From the NCBI RefSeq assembly GCF_900112235.1, contig NZ_FOLH01000005.1, positions 1 to 64,000 of the forward strand: a stretch of 64,000 nucleotides of DNA, read 5' to 3'. The first letter of the stretch is position 1. Every line of letters begins with the position of its first letter. Origin of the DNA: Marinospirillum celere (lineage in GTDB: Bacteria > Pseudomonadota > Gammaproteobacteria > Pseudomonadales > Halomonadaceae). The notes beneath the pieces are model-generated. The model saw nothing but the letters and a program-made list of their open reading frames with translations, made no database searches and was not told the origin of the DNA. Below, piece after piece: positions 27,345 to 38,160 of the stretch. The translations under genes and the position numbers were made by a program.

Positions 27345-29912
27345 CTAGAAGAGGGCCTCGGGTGCAACAGGCGCTGCAGCATCACCACTTCCGGAGCGGC
27401 CATTCGAAGAACCGCCGCCTGATGAAGAGCTACTAGGCAGTGCATCAGGCACTCGCTCACGGTAAAAGAGCTCAAAAATAGCAGTGGCCTGATCAGGTCG
27501 AGCTCTAAGGCCGGTTTCAGGATCTATACGCACTGTTACCAAGCCACCCGGTCTATCCAGAGTCCTTTCAGGCTGACCCTCAAGAGCAACACGCATAAAA
27601 TTGATCCACATAGGTAACGCCAGATTGGCACCATACTCACCCGTCGTTCCGGGTTGATCAAAACCAGCCCAGACAGTAGCGACCATGTCGCGATTAAAAC
27701 CGGAGAACCAGGCATCATGTAACTCATTGGTTGTTCCGGTTTTACCGCGAATATCACTCCTATCCAGCGCCAAGGCTCTGCGCCCTGTGCCCTCGTCAAT
27801 AACATCACGCAGAATCGAATGCATCGAGTAGATAGCCCTTTCATCGACATTACGCTGAGCCAGGGGATATTCAACACCTGAAAGTCTTATGCTTTCCTGG
27901 TCTGCATCGCAGTTACGACAGATACGCGGATGAACTGCCTGATAAAGGAGTTCGCCGTCATTATCAGTAACATGAGTGACCAAATGACCTTCAATACCAT
28001 AACCACCATTGGCGAGAATGGCATAAGCCTGGTTCATATCAAAAGGTGTCACATTCGCACTACCTAATGACAAGGATAGATCCCGTGGCATGAGGCTGGC
28101 ATCAAAACCAAACTGGGAAACATAGTTAACCGCCCGGCTGATACCCACATAGTTGAGTACCCGTATTGAAATCAGGTTACGCGAACGATATAGACCTTCA
28201 CGCAAACGCGTTGGGCCATAGAAGGTTCCACTGGAATTCTGAGGACGCCAAACATCTTCCAAAGCCTCATCTTCAAAAACAACAGGTGCATCATTAATTA
28301 TGGTCGCGGGGGTATAGCCTCGCTCCAAGGCAGCCAGGTACACAAAGGGTTTAAATACCGATCCAGCCTGACGTGCAGCCTGCTGAGCCCGATTAAAACG
28401 GCTTTGCTGGAAGTCAAAACCACCGACCATGGCCGTCACCTTACCGGAATCTGTCTCCATAGCGACCAGGGCTGCTTCCAGCTGAGGCAGTTGAGCCAGA
28501 AGCCAAGGCATTTCAGCTGAGTTGTTGGGTCGCAAACGGATCAAATCACCTTCAGAAGCCAGGCGATCTCCAGGCAAGGGGTTACGGTCCTTCCAGAAAG
28601 GGGAGTGATAGCGTCCGGCCCAAGAAAAGGCCTCTGCTGGTAACTCAACCACCTGACCACCGCGGCGCAGAACACGTAAACGATCTGCTTCTGCCGCCAT
28701 AACGATAGCTGGCTGCAAGCCACCATAAACAGGAGTTAGGTCCAGTTCACGCAACCAATTACTATAATCCACACCCCATTCTTCTTTAAGTCGCTCAGCA
28801 CGGGGGTCCGTTAAAGCTTGTTGAACCTGCTCCATACCCCCGGCCTGAGTTGCCTCCAGTTCGGCAAGCGCATCAGTTTCCAGGTACTCTTCTTCCAAAG
28901 AAAGTGGAATACCGCTACGCTCAACACCTCGCCAGCCCCGACGCTGATCGTAATCCAAAATACCCTGATTGATCGAACGGTTGGCTGCTTCCTGTTGCTT
29001 GGCATTGATCGAGGTGTAAACATTTAAACCACGGGTATAGGCCTGATCACCAAACTTATCCAGGGTAAAAATACGCGCTGACTCAGCGACATAGGGTGCA
29101 TTCACTTCACGGTGAGGGGGATGGTGACGTGCTGTAACCGGGGCACGTAATGCCTGCTCGAAGCTAACATCATCAATCTTATCCAGCGCGTACATTCTGG
29201 ACAGAATCCAATTACGACGAATCAGAGCACGACGCGGGTTCGCCAGCGGGTTATAAGCAGAGGGCGCTTTGGGTAACCCGGCAATCATGGCAATTTGTGG
29301 CAAGCTGAGTTCATGCAGCGGCTTGCCATAGTAAACTTCAGATGCAGCAACTATTCCGTAGGCTCTATGTCCAAGATAAATCTTATTAACATACAATTCC
29401 ATGATCTCCTGCTTAGTCAGCATTTGCTCCATACGCAGTGACAGGAGAATTTCACGGATTTTTCGGGCGAAGGTACGGTCGCGCGTCAACAAATAGTTAC
29501 GTGCAACCTGCATAGTAATCGTAGAGCCCCCGGATTGAATTTGCCCTGTATCCAATAATTGCACAGCAGCCCGAGCCAAACCGCGAACATCCACACCCGG
29601 ATGATCATAATAGTCGGCATCTTCAGCAGCCAGCAAGGCATCAAGGTAGCGGCGAGGGATATCTTCATAATTGATGCGGGTCCGACGATGTTCACCAAAC
29701 TCACCTATCAAAAGGCCTTCAGATGAGTAAATCCGCATCGGCATTTCCAGCCTTTCGCTGAGCAGGACTTCTACATCCTGCAACTGCGCCACTTCATCAT
29801 GGAGTCCAGGCCAGTAATAGAGCACCACTGCGAATGCCCAAACGCCACCCAGACAAGCACCTGCCACTCCCAGCAAGAACAGGTTCCTGATGATTTTTTT
29901 CAAAAGTTGCAT
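27345..29912 (-). CDS. mrcA: Penicillin-binding protein 1A (bifunctional transglycosylase/transpeptidase)
   Basis: 855 aa class A PBP. N-terminal membrane anchor (about 8-32), glycosyltransferase domain with EDADYYDHPGVDVRGLARA, GGSTITMQVARNYLL, KIREILLSLRMEQ and NKIYLG, then the transpeptidase with SxxK in RQAGSVFKPFVYLAA, SLGSANVTP and KTGTTNELHDAWFSGF. A Ser-rich tail (LPSSSSSGGGSSNGRSGSGD) ends the protein. It polymerises and crosslinks peptidoglycan. It is divergent from pilM, the conserved Pseudomonas-type arrangement. Confidence 0.96.
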   Translation of the reverse strand: MQLLKKIIRNLFLLGVAGACLGGVWAFAVVLYYWPGLHDEVAQLQDVEVLLSERLEMPMRIYSSEGLLIGEFGEHRRTRINYEDIPRRYLDALLAAEDADYYDHPGVDVRGLARAAVQLLDTGQIQSGGSTITMQVARNYLLTRDRTFARKIREILLSLRMEQMLTKQEIMELYVNKIYLGHRAYGIVAASEVYYGKPLHELSLPQIAMIAGLPKAPSAYNPLANPRRALIRRNWILSRMYALDKIDDVSFEQALRAPVTARHHPPHREVNAPYVAESARIFTLDKFGDQAYTRGLNVYTSINAKQQEAANRSINQGILDYDQRRGWRGVERSGIPLSLEEEYLETDALAELEATQAGGMEQVQQALTDPRAERLKEEWGVDYSNWLRELDLTPVYGGLQPAIVMAAEADRLRVLRRGGQVVELPAEAFSWAGRYHSPFWKDRNPLPGDRLASEGDLIRLRPNNSAEMPWLLAQLPQLEAALVAMETDSGKVTAMVGGFDFQQSRFNRAQQAARQAGSVFKPFVYLAALERGYTPATIINDAPVVFEDEALEDVWRPQNSSGTFYGPTRLREGLYRSRNLISIRVLNYVGISRAVNYVSQFGFDASLMPRDLSLSLGSANVTPFDMNQAYAILANGGYGIEGHLVTHVTDNDGELLYQAVHPRICRNCDADQESIRLSGVEYPLAQRNVDERAIYSMHSILRDVIDEGTGRRALALDRSDIRGKTGTTNELHDAWFSGFNRDMVATVWAGFDQPGTTGEYGANLALPMWINFMRVALEGQPERTLDRPGGLVTVRIDPETGLRARPDQATAIFELFYRERVPDALPSSSSSGGGSSNGRSGSGDAAAPVAPEALF

Positions 29913-30079
29913 CGTGTACCCTCAAGCCCCTCAACTGCCATGCATTTTAAATATTTGCACAACCCATTACAATCTGATACAAAAGCTCTTAAAGCTAGGC
30001 TGAAATATTTCTTTTAACCAGACAAACTGGAAGGACACCCCAGCCAGCCACCTGCAAAATGCCAAGGATCCAGTTTATC

Positions 30080-31165
30080 ATGCTCAGGATGCCTGAACTT
30101 CCATTTTTACGCCCCAAAAAGCAACCCTTGATTGGCGTAGATATTACAGCTTCAGCAGTCAAACTACTCGAAATCCACCCGCAAGGGAGTCGTCTACAAG
30201 TTGCCAGCTATGGCGTAGCGCCCTTGGAAAGTGGTGCCGTTAGTGATCGCAGAATCAAAGATTATAAGTCGGTTGCCCGCAGCATTAAACGGGTAATTGA
30301 TCGCACTCAGCCAACCACACTAAGAACAGCCGTGGCGGTGCCTGCTGCTGCAGTGATTAGCCGCACCTTAAGTTTGCCTCGTGATCTTGACGACGAAGAA
30401 ATGGAAGCACAAGTGTTGCTGGAAGCCGACCAGCACATTCCCTATGCGTTAAATGAAGTTGCCATTGATTTTCAGCGCCTTCCACCACTTAATCCTGATG
30501 ATGACACCCAACCAGTGCTTTTGGTTGCCTGCCGCAAAGAAACAACTGAACAACTGGACCAGGTACTAGAAGAAGCGGGTTTAAAGCCGGTTGTCATTGA
30601 TGTGGAAAACTTGGCCATTGAAAGAGCCATCCGCCTAATTCTTGATCAACTTAATGAACACCAAGCAGAAGAAGGCCAGATCGTTGCTGTTGCAGATATC
30701 GGGGCCACTACAACTACCCTAAACGTGCTCAATGATGGCGAAATTATTTACAGCCGTGATCAGATGTTTGGTGGCAAACAGCTCACTGATGAAATACAAC
30801 GTCATTATGGCCTCTCACGTGAAGAGGCTGGCTTCGCCAAGAAAAAAGGCAACCTTCCTTCAGACTACTTTACTGAAATTTTGGAGCCTTTTAAAACAGC
30901 TACGATTCATCAGATTGAACGCCAACTCCAGCTGTTTTATTCCTCATCCAACTACCATGATATCGACTACCTTATTCTCGCTGGCGGCTCTTCTGTAATA
31001 GAGGGACTACCAGATATGGCCAGACATCAGCTAGGGGCAACTACATTGGTAGCCAACCCTTTTGCCAAAATGTTGCTCAGTGACAAGGTAAATGCCCAAG
31101 CTTTAGCTCAAGATGCACCTGCAATGATGATTGCCTGTGGGCTGGCAATGAGGATGGAATCATGA
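30080..31165 (+). CDS. pilM: Type IV pilus inner-membrane platform protein PilM
   Basis: 361 aa actin-like ATPase fold: PLIGVDITASAVKLLEI (phosphate-1), AVAVPAAAVISRTL, the EMEAQVLLEADQHIPY segment, VADIGATTTTLNVL (phosphate-2), and LILAGGSSVIEGL. It docks on the cytoplasmic face and binds the PilN N terminus. The start at 30080 is chosen because AAGGA at 30063 lies 12 nt upstream; ATGs at 30059 and 30089 are alternatives. Overlaps pilN by ATGA. Confidence 0.95.
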   Translation: MLRMPELPFLRPKKQPLIGVDITASAVKLLEIHPQGSRLQVASYGVAPLESGAVSDRRIKDYKSVARSIKRVIDRTQPTTLRTAVAVPAAAVISRTLSLPRDLDDEEMEAQVLLEADQHIPYALNEVAIDFQRLPPLNPDDDTQPVLLVACRKETTEQLDQVLEEAGLKPVVIDVENLAIERAIRLILDQLNEHQAEEGQIVAVADIGATTTTLNVLNDGEIIYSRDQMFGGKQLTDEIQRHYGLSREEAGFAKKKGNLPSDYFTEILEPFKTATIHQIERQLQLFYSSSNYHDIDYLILAGGSSVIEGLPDMARHQLGATTLVANPFAKMLLSDKVNAQALAQDAPAMMIACGLAMRMES

Positions 31166-31704
31166 GCGATGGCATTAACTTAAGGCCCTGGCGGGAAGAA
31201 CGTCGCCAGTTTAAACAAACTCAGTTTGTTTACTTAGCTGTCGCTACTTTGCTACTTGGTTTGTTGTTAAGTGCTTTCTGGTGGTGGAGTGGCAACCAGT
31301 CGATTCATGCCGTTCAAGAAGAAAATCAGCAAATCAGGGAGCAGTTATCTCTTCTGGATGCAGAAATCAGGGAAGTAACTGAGCTGCGTACCAAGCGCGA
31401 ACAGCTTTTACAAAGAATTGAAGTCATACAAAGCCTACAGCAGGAAAGACCGGTAACTATTGACCTTTTGGATCAGCTAACCGGCAGTCTGACCGATGGC
31501 ATCTATCTCACGGATGTGCGAAGACAAAGTAACCAGATTACCATTCAGGGCCATGCCACCCCCTCGCAAGCCCTTTCTGACTGGATGCGCAAGCTTTCCA
31601 AGCAGCAGCGCTTTAGGGAACCTGTTTTAAGAAGTGTCACTTCAGATGAAAGCATCGGTGCAAGCCGCTTTGATCTACTCTTACCTCTAGCGGAGGATAG
31701 ATAG
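31162..31704 (+). CDS. pilN: Type IV pilus assembly protein PilN
   Basis: 180 aa. Cytoplasmic INLRPWREERR near the N terminus (the PilM-binding motif), one membrane helix at about 24-43, then a coiled coil and the SLTDGIYLTDVRRQSNQITIQGHA periplasmic fold. It forms the PilMNOP alignment complex. The stop overlaps the pilO GTG start by one base. Confidence 0.94.
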   Translation: MSDGINLRPWREERRQFKQTQFVYLAVATLLLGLLLSAFWWWSGNQSIHAVQEENQQIREQLSLLDAEIREVTELRTKREQLLQRIEVIQSLQQERPVTIDLLDQLTGSLTDGIYLTDVRRQSNQITIQGHATPSQALSDWMRKLSKQQRFREPVLRSVTSDESIGASRFDLLLPLAEDR

Positions 31705-32384
31705 TGAAAAGAATTCATCTTCCCACCCAGGATTTCAAACACTGGCTTGTAGGACAATGGCGGGCCATCAAACGCCTGGAAAAAGATGATCTGGATTTGC
31801 AACGCGCAGGCCAGTGGCCCTATTTAATCAAAGGGTGTGCTCTTCTGTGCCTGTTAATTGGCGTTATCTTTGTCAGCAACTGGCTGCTGCTTGCCACTGT
31901 AAGGGAAGACCTGCAAAGCTATCAAAACGAACAGCAGCAACTTTTTGAACGCTATCAGACGCGTGCGTTTCAAGCAGCTAACCTGACAGCTTATCAACAG
32001 CAGATGCGAGTCATGGAGGCCACCTTTGCCGACCTCTTGTCAAAGCTACCGATTGAAAGAGAAATCCCCCGTTTAATCGAAGACATTCAAGATCAAGCCG
32101 ATCGCCAGCGCCTTGAAGTACAGGCACTCAACCTGCGTAGCGAACAAAATCGGGACTTTTATACCGAGCTGCCTTTTGAAATTCGTGTCCGGGGTGACTT
32201 TCATCGCCTGGCCAGCTTTATGGCAGGAATTAGCAGCCTGGACCGTATTATAACCCTTCATGACTTCACCATGACCCCAGAAAAAAGGGGCCAACCAACG
32301 CAGGTCAACCTTCTCCTTCAAGCACGAACTTATCGCTATGACGAGAGTATTCAACCTCCCTCTAGCAGGAGGCAAGGGCGATGA
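31704..32384 (+). CDS. pilO: Type IV pilus assembly protein PilO
   Basis: 226 aa beginning at GTG with GGAGG at 31692. One membrane helix at about 44-68, coiled coil around 75-120, and a periplasmic ferredoxin-like domain (LLSKLPIEREIPRLIEDIQDQADRQRLEV, FEIRVRGDFHRLASFMAGISSLDRIITLHDF). It pairs with PilN in the inner membrane. Overlaps pilP by four bases. Confidence 0.94.
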   Translation: MKRIHLPTQDFKHWLVGQWRAIKRLEKDDLDLQRAGQWPYLIKGCALLCLLIGVIFVSNWLLLATVREDLQSYQNEQQQLFERYQTRAFQAANLTAYQQQMRVMEATFADLLSKLPIEREIPRLIEDIQDQADRQRLEVQALNLRSEQNRDFYTELPFEIRVRGDFHRLASFMAGISSLDRIITLHDFTMTPEKRGQPTQVNLLLQARTYRYDESIQPPSSRRQGR

Positions 32385-32917
32385 TCCAACCAAACAAACT
32401 TCTGCGTCTGGCCATCCTTTGTCTTAGCTTCTGGCTGCTAAGTGGTTGCAGCGATCAACCCAGAACAGAGGAAATCGCAGAAAAGCTTCAGGAATTCAAG
32501 GAAAGGCCCAGAGGACGCATTGATCCTCTTCCTGAGTTTCCTGAGCCTGTGATTGCCCGCTATACCCGTAGCAATCAACGTGATCCCTTTACACCCGACC
32601 GCCAACTCTTGCCTCAACTGCCTTCGCCTGCCGATTCTGCGCGGGCACCTGATCCTGATCGCCAACGCTCACCACTGGAAAAATGGAATCTGAGCGAACT
32701 GGCACTGAGGGGCATTATGCAAAAAGGTGACCAGATACGCGGACTTGTCCTGACCCCGGACAGGCAGTTGGTAACAGTCAGGGTAGGCGATTATATCGGT
32801 CGGGACCATGGCCGGATTACGGCAATTAATGCCAAGAGCATCCAGTTGGTCGAACTCATTCATGACAATCAAGGCGGTTGGCAAGAGCGCGACCAAGAGC
32901 TGACACTATCCAGGTAA
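32381..32917 (+). CDS. pilP: Type IV pilus lipoprotein PilP
   Basis: 178 aa with a lipobox (LLSGC, Cys about residue 23). The periplasmic beta domain has EKWNLSELALRGIMQKGDQIRGLVLTPDRQLVTVRVGDYIGRDHGRI, the region that contacts the secretin PilQ. It links the inner-membrane PilMNO complex to the outer membrane. Two bases separate it from pilQ. Confidence 0.94.
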   Translation: MIQPNKLLRLAILCLSFWLLSGCSDQPRTEEIAEKLQEFKERPRGRIDPLPEFPEPVIARYTRSNQRDPFTPDRQLLPQLPSPADSARAPDPDRQRSPLEKWNLSELALRGIMQKGDQIRGLVLTPDRQLVTVRVGDYIGRDHGRITAINAKSIQLVELIHDNQGGWQERDQELTLSR

Positions 32918-32918
32918 A

Positions 32919-34721
32919 ATGGCAATAACCATGACACGATTTGCAACTCAACTTAATCGCACTTGTATTTGGCTGGCATTAATTGGCTTTCTCTGCATGA
33001 GTATTAGTACGGCCAAAGCTCAAGAGCAGCAGCTAATTGATCTGGATTTCCAGCGAACTCCCAAGGATCAAGCACGGCTCCTTCTGGAATTTGCCGTACC
33101 ACCCCAGTTACCCGAAAGCAGCGAGAGTCATATCGGTTTATCACTCAATTTTGCTAACACCCAAATTGCAGAAGAAATACGCAACCTTTATGACACCAAT
33201 GACTTCAACACCCTGGTTAGCAGTTTAAGCCTGGACCAGGAAGGTCGGGACGCTTTGGTTAGTATCGAAGTGGATACCAGTTTTAGCTACACTCTGCATC
33301 AGCAAGATAACTGGTTAATCGTAGATATCTCGCCACGCAGCCAAACCGCCTCGGATACAGGCCGCACCAGCCCCAGGCGCATCCAATACACTGGCGAACC
33401 CATGACCCTGAGCTACCAGAACATTCCGGTTCGTGAACTTTTAAAAGAAATGGCCAGTTTTCTGGATCTTAATTTGATTGCCGGGGAAAACGTGCGGGGC
33501 AACATCACTTTGGAACTGAATGAAGTTCCGTCCGATCAAGCCCTAGACCTGATTTTAACTACCAAAAACCTGGCCAGCCGCCAGGTCGGCAATGTACTTT
33601 TAGTTGCTCCTTCAGAAGAGCTGGTCGCCCTGCAACAACAGCAGGCCGAAGCCCGTAAATCCGACCTGGCCGTTGAACCCCTGGTGGATGAGTTCATTCG
33701 GGTTCATTTTGCCAATGCTGAAGACCTGCGTACCTTTATCCTGGGCGACCAACAAGCCTCTAACGTTCAGCAACCCGCTTCCATAGCTTCAGGGCTCTTT
33801 GGTGGAGAGCTGATGCAAGAACCCACTACAACTAACGACCGACGCTTTCTATCCGATCGCGGACACCTAATGGTCGACAGGCGTACCAATCAGGTTTATG
33901 TCCGGGATACCGCCGAGTATGTCGAACGCATCCGCACCATCATTGAAACCCTGGATGTTCCTGTCGATCAGGTCATGATTGAAGCGCGAATTGTTGTTGC
34001 TCGAACTGGCGTCAGTGATGAACTAGGAGTCACCTGGGGTGCCAGCCGCACTTCAGGAGGAAGTGCTAGTGGTTTTGCAACTGAGCGGGGGCGCATAGGG
34101 CCTGGCAACCGAACTGAATTTGAAAGCACAGGTTCCGGGCGTCGTGGAGGTTCACTGGATTTCAATCCACAAACCGGGCTGGGCATAGGCTTCGTCAATA
34201 ATAACTTTTTGTTGGATTTGGAGTTGGCTGCACTGGAAACTGAAAACCGCAGTGAGATTATTTCTCAACCGAAAGTTATCACTTCTGACCGAGTTCAGGC
34301 CACTATCCGTTCCGGCGAACAAATTCCTTATCGCAAAGTAGAAGATGGTACAGTTTCGGTTGAATTCCAAAATGCCGAACTGGTCTTGGAAGTTCTGCCA
34401 CAAATTACCAGTGATGGCCGCATTCTGATGAAGCTGCAAGTCAACAATGACTCCAAGGGCGAAGAAACCGCTGACGGCTTCACAATCAATAGTAATTCCA
34501 TCAACACCCAGGTACTTGCTAACAACGGTGAAACCATCGTTATCGGTGGGATTTTTACCTCACAAACACTGGAGTCCGTTGCCAAAACACCTATATTGGG
34601 AGATCTTCCTTTGTTGGGCTGGCTATTCCGGCGTTCCTTTCAAAGTCAGGAGAAGGTAGAATTGCTCGTATTCATTACACCTAGAATGCTGAGCAACAGC
34701 CTGACAGCAACAGGGCAGTAA
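32919..34721 (+). CDS. pilQ: Type IV pilus secretin PilQ
   Basis: 600 aa, somewhat shorter than the 700-aa Pseudomonas protein. Signal peptide to about residue 34 (ending STAKA), one AMIN-like domain (45-140), an STN/N0 domain (TGEPMTLSYQNIPVRELLKEMASFLDLNLI), N1 domain around 245-360, and the secretin channel with LDVPVDQVMIEARIV, VITSDRVQATIRSGEQIPY and the VIGGIFTSQ...KTPILGDLPLLGWLFRR signature. The single AMIN domain explains the shorter length. It forms the outer-membrane pore for the pilus. Confidence 0.94.
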   Translation: MAITMTRFATQLNRTCIWLALIGFLCMSISTAKAQEQQLIDLDFQRTPKDQARLLLEFAVPPQLPESSESHIGLSLNFANTQIAEEIRNLYDTNDFNTLVSSLSLDQEGRDALVSIEVDTSFSYTLHQQDNWLIVDISPRSQTASDTGRTSPRRIQYTGEPMTLSYQNIPVRELLKEMASFLDLNLIAGENVRGNITLELNEVPSDQALDLILTTKNLASRQVGNVLLVAPSEELVALQQQQAEARKSDLAVEPLVDEFIRVHFANAEDLRTFILGDQQASNVQQPASIASGLFGGELMQEPTTTNDRRFLSDRGHLMVDRRTNQVYVRDTAEYVERIRTIIETLDVPVDQVMIEARIVVARTGVSDELGVTWGASRTSGGSASGFATERGRIGPGNRTEFESTGSGRRGGSLDFNPQTGLGIGFVNNNFLLDLELAALETENRSEIISQPKVITSDRVQATIRSGEQIPYRKVEDGTVSVEFQNAELVLEVLPQITSDGRILMKLQVNNDSKGEETADGFTINSNSINTQVLANNGETIVIGGIFTSQTLESVAKTPILGDLPLLGWLFRRSFQSQEKVELLVFITPRMLSNSLTATGQ

Positions 34722-34766
34722 ACGTCAGCTCAGCCAGCTAAACCTTGGTTAGGAGTTATTTTCAGG

Positions 34767-35333
34767 ATGCAGAGTGAAGACACCTGCACAACCAACATCA
34801 TTCTTGTCGGCCCCATGGGAGCTGGCAAGAGTACGCTTGGACGCCTGCTGGCTCGTGCGCTGAAAAGGCCCTTTTATGACTCTGACCAAGTCATCGAAGA
34901 TCGTTGCGGCGCTGCCATCCCCTGGATCTTTGATCTTGAAGGTGAAGAAGGCTTCCGAAACCGTGAAAGCCAAATTCTGGCAGAGCTGACACAACTTCAA
35001 GGAATCGTCCTAGCCACTGGTGGTGGAGCAGTACTGCGCTCGGAAAATCGAGCACGTCTCATGGAAGGCGGCCTGGTGATCTTCTTACGTACAACAGTAG
35101 AACAACAGCTTGCCCGCACACGTAAGAGCACCAATCGCCCCCTATTACAAACCGCCAACCCTCGCCAGCGTCTGGAAGAAATGCGTTTGCAACGCGATCC
35201 CCTCTACGAAGAAACAGCCCACCTGACGATCAATACTGATCAGCGCCCTCCGCGCCAGGTGGTCATGGATATCAAAAAACAACTTCTTGATCACTTGGAT
35301 AACAGAGATACCCATGCAAAGTCTGCAACTTGA
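34767..35333 (+). CDS. aroK: Shikimate kinase
   Basis: 188 aa. P-loop [16 protein letters not shown], substrate residues in [30 protein letters not shown] and the lid [11 protein letters not shown]. It phosphorylates shikimate in aromatic amino-acid synthesis. The gene follows pilQ by 45 bp and overlaps aroB by 20 bp, the standard pilQ-aroK-aroB order. Confidence 0.96.
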   Translation: MQSEDTCTTNIILVGPMGAGKSTLGRLLARALKRPFYDSDQVIEDRCGAAIPWIFDLEGEEGFRNRESQILAELTQLQGIVLATGGGAVLRSENRARLMEGGLVIFLRTTVEQQLARTRKSTNRPLLQTANPRQRLEEMRLQRDPLYEETAHLTINTDQRPPRQVVMDIKKQLLDHLDNRDTHAKSAT

Positions 35334-36411
35334 TCTGGGTGACCGTAGTTACGCCATCCACATCGGCTCAAAACTGATCAGCCGGGGCGACCTCATCACC
35401 CCCTTGCTTGAAGGCAAACAGATATTAATCGTGACCAACACCACGGTTGGCCCTATTTACCTGGAAACCCTCAAGGCAGGCCTACTCGAAAGCCGTGCAG
35501 ATCTAGAAATCGAAATCTGCATCCTGCCTGATGGTGAGGCCTATAAAGACATTGCCCATCTGGAAAAAATCTGGAACCGACTCCTCGAAGCTGGCTTTAA
35601 TCGCAAAGCAACTCTGCTGGCGCTGGGTGGTGGTGTCATTGGCGATATGAGCGGCTTTGCAGCTGCTTGCTACCAACGTGGCGTTAACTTTATTCAGCTG
35701 CCGACCACCCTACTCTCTCAAGTTGATTCTTCAGTCGGTGGAAAAACCGGTGTCAATCACCCTTTGGGTAAAAATATGCTGGGAGCCTTCTGGCAACCCC
35801 GCCTGGTTCTGGCAGATACCAGCAGCCTGCAAACACTACCCAAACGCGAACTTGCTGCCGGTATGGCTGAAGTCATCAAATATGGTCTACTTGGTGACAG
35901 CGAATTACTGCTGTGGCTGGAAACCCATATTCAAGGTCTGATGCAGGGGGATGAGCAGCTGCTGACCGAAGCCATTGCTCGCTCCTGCCAGTGTAAAGCA
36001 ACGATTGTCGCTGAAGATGAGCGCGAAGCAGGGCAACGTGCTCTTCTCAATCTCGGCCATACCTTTGGCCATGCCATAGAAACCGAAATGGGTTATGGTC
36101 AATGGCTGCACGGCGAAGCTGTTGCTGCAGGCATGTGGCTGGCTGCCGATTTATCGCGACGTCTGGGATGGCTGGAAGCCAGTGATTGCGAAAGGGTAGA
36201 AAAGCTCTTGAAAGCGGCCCAACTACCGGTTCGGCCACCCAAAGAAATGACGGTTGACCAGTTTCTTAAGCATATGGCCGTCGACAAAAAAAATATTGAT
36301 GGACAACTACGCCTGGTACTTCTTGAACACCTGGGCAAGGCCAAGCTGCACAGCTTGACCGAACTGGAAGAACTGAAAGCTTGTCTTAACTCTGCGCTTG
36401 GTAAAGCTTAA
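35314..36411 (+). CDS. aroB: 3-dehydroquinate synthase
   Basis: 365 aa. NAD- and zinc-dependent cyclisation of DAHP. Visible motifs are [78 protein letters not shown] and [11 protein letters not shown] with a zinc His. The start at 35314 gives [15 protein letters not shown], the family N terminus; the upstream ATG at 35287 adds nine residues. Confidence 0.96.
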   Translation: MQSLQLDLGDRSYAIHIGSKLISRGDLITPLLEGKQILIVTNTTVGPIYLETLKAGLLESRADLEIEICILPDGEAYKDIAHLEKIWNRLLEAGFNRKATLLALGGGVIGDMSGFAAACYQRGVNFIQLPTTLLSQVDSSVGGKTGVNHPLGKNMLGAFWQPRLVLADTSSLQTLPKRELAAGMAEVIKYGLLGDSELLLWLETHIQGLMQGDEQLLTEAIARSCQCKATIVAEDEREAGQRALLNLGHTFGHAIETEMGYGQWLHGEAVAAGMWLAADLSRRLGWLEASDCERVEKLLKAAQLPVRPPKEMTVDQFLKHMAVDKKNIDGQLRLVLLEHLGKAKLHSLTELEELKACLNSALGKA

Positions 36412-36525
36412 CTAGCAGTTGCTTACAAAAGGCTACCTGCTGATGACCAGCAAGCGTTACAGTAACAGCTCTGATATGATTTAATTTTTATTTTTGCATC
36501 CCAACTAGTCTAGGGAGTCGCTGGC

Positions 36526-38139
36526 ATGCCATCCAGGGAACCGTCACTCAGCAATTCGGATACTTCTAGCTCCGCTGAAGTAGTGCAATTGCTGGAAAAC
36601 ATCAACGATCAAGCGGTTTTTTATCCAGGCCGCCAACATGGCAAGCATCTTGACCTGCTGCTCCATTTGAGCCGCTACAGCAACCTATTGCTAACCATTA
36701 CAGGTCCTACAGGAAGTGGTAAAACACATCTTAAAAACAAATTGAGAGAGCAGCTGGATTCAGGGGTTACTGCTGTCAATCTGGATGCAAGCAAGGTTGG
36801 CAAAGCACCCAAGCTGCTCTCAGCCCTTGAGTCAGCCCTGCGCCTGGAAATACCACCACGCGCTGACAACCGCCAATACCTGGAAGAAATCCGTAACCAC
36901 ACGCAACTACTCACTGAAGATGGTGGTAGCTGTCTGCTGCTGATTGATAATGCTGAAGAGCTGGACCAGGGCGCACTGGATCTACTTTTGGAGCTGGCAA
37001 CCACCAGCAATGATAGCCGCCGTCCCCACCTGGCCCTATTTGGCCGCGATGAGCTGCTAAAAAGGCTTCATGATCGTGATAACCAGGCGCGCTTTGAATC
37101 CGTGGGCCACCATCTACCTCTGGAAGCCTTTGGCGAAGTAGAAGCCCGCGGTTACCTTGAGCATCGTTGCAGAAGTGTGGGGCTTGAGCATTTACCGCTA
37201 AACGACAACCAGTTCCGAAGAGTTTACAAGGCAGCTCATGGCTGGCCAGGGCTCTTGAATAAAGCCCTGCTCAAGGAACTTAATGAATCTGGCCCCGCTG
37301 AAGACACTCTAGCAGAAGTGGCGAAGCCAGCTAAAAAAACCGCCGCACCCAAAAAGCAAAAGACACGCAAAACACCCCTCTGGCCAATTTTTGGCGCTGC
37401 AGTTCTAATTGCGGGTCTAGTGGTGGGCTTTCTTTATTATGGTGACCTAAGCGATGACACCAGTGTTTCACCCACCGCTACAGGGTTGATTTCCAGGTCC
37501 CAGCAAATTCGCCAAGATTCTTGGGAAGGCCCCTTGGGTGAAAGCAGCCAAGTTATTGAAGAACTGGAAAGGCGCGTTGAAGACCTGCCCCCACTGGAGG
37601 AAGAAGTTGCTGAAGACCTCAGCACCGCAGAACCTCTGCCCGAAGAAGCCGCTGAAGCAGACACCCCTGATGCCACACCTCCAGTTGAAACAGGCGATCA
37701 ACCGATCGATAGTCCTGATGACGCACCACCAGAAATGGCTGAGCTGGACGAACCCGTGTTTGATCCTCAACCGCTTCAGCAGCCTGAACCTGCCATAGAA
37801 GAAGAAACAGCTGAGCAGGAAACCGAGGGTTTCACTGACAGTGGCCACCGCAGAGAAGCCTGGCTGATCGACCGCCCGCCCAATAATTTCAGCCTCCAAC
37901 TACTAGCCAGCTCAGAGGAGGCCACTGTACGCAACTTTATCGAGAATCAGGATAACCCGGAAAACTTTGCTTATTACCAGCGCGATCATGCTGGCAGCCC
38001 CTGGGTTGTGGTTTATGGTGACTTTTCCAACCGAGCCCAAGCCGAAGCAGCCCGAGAAGACTTACCTGCAAGCCTGCAAAATCTTCAACCTTGGTTGAGG
38101 CGCTTCAACAGTATCCAAGGCGACTTAAATAATCGCTAA
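36526..38139 (+). CDS. damX: DamX-like AAA plus SPOR domain protein
   Basis: 537 aa. N-terminal AAA-type ATPase (P-loop TGPTGSGKTHLKNKL about residue 63; LLIDNAEELDQGAL Walker B), a basic linker, one membrane helix at about 285-305 (LWPIFGAAVLIAGLVVGFLYYG), a long acidic proline/glutamate-rich region, and a C-terminal SPOR domain (FSLQLLASSEEATVRNFI, WVVVYGDFSNRAQAEAA) that binds denuded septal glycan. DamX acts at the division septum. The aroB-damX-gltB order is conserved in relatives. Terminator at 38161. Confidence 0.9.
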   Translation: MPSREPSLSNSDTSSSAEVVQLLENINDQAVFYPGRQHGKHLDLLLHLSRYSNLLLTITGPTGSGKTHLKNKLREQLDSGVTAVNLDASKVGKAPKLLSALESALRLEIPPRADNRQYLEEIRNHTQLLTEDGGSCLLLIDNAEELDQGALDLLLELATTSNDSRRPHLALFGRDELLKRLHDRDNQARFESVGHHLPLEAFGEVEARGYLEHRCRSVGLEHLPLNDNQFRRVYKAAHGWPGLLNKALLKELNESGPAEDTLAEVAKPAKKTAAPKKQKTRKTPLWPIFGAAVLIAGLVVGFLYYGDLSDDTSVSPTATGLISRSQQIRQDSWEGPLGESSQVIEELERRVEDLPPLEEEVAEDLSTAEPLPEEAAEADTPDATPPVETGDQPIDSPDDAPPEMAELDEPVFDPQPLQQPEPAIEEETAEQETEGFTDSGHRREAWLIDRPPNNFSLQLLASSEEATVRNFIENQDNPENFAYYQRDHAGSPWVVVYGDFSNRAQAEAAREDLPASLQNLQPWLRRFNSIQGDLNNR

Positions 38140-38160
38140 CAGGCTCCTGTCTTAACAAAA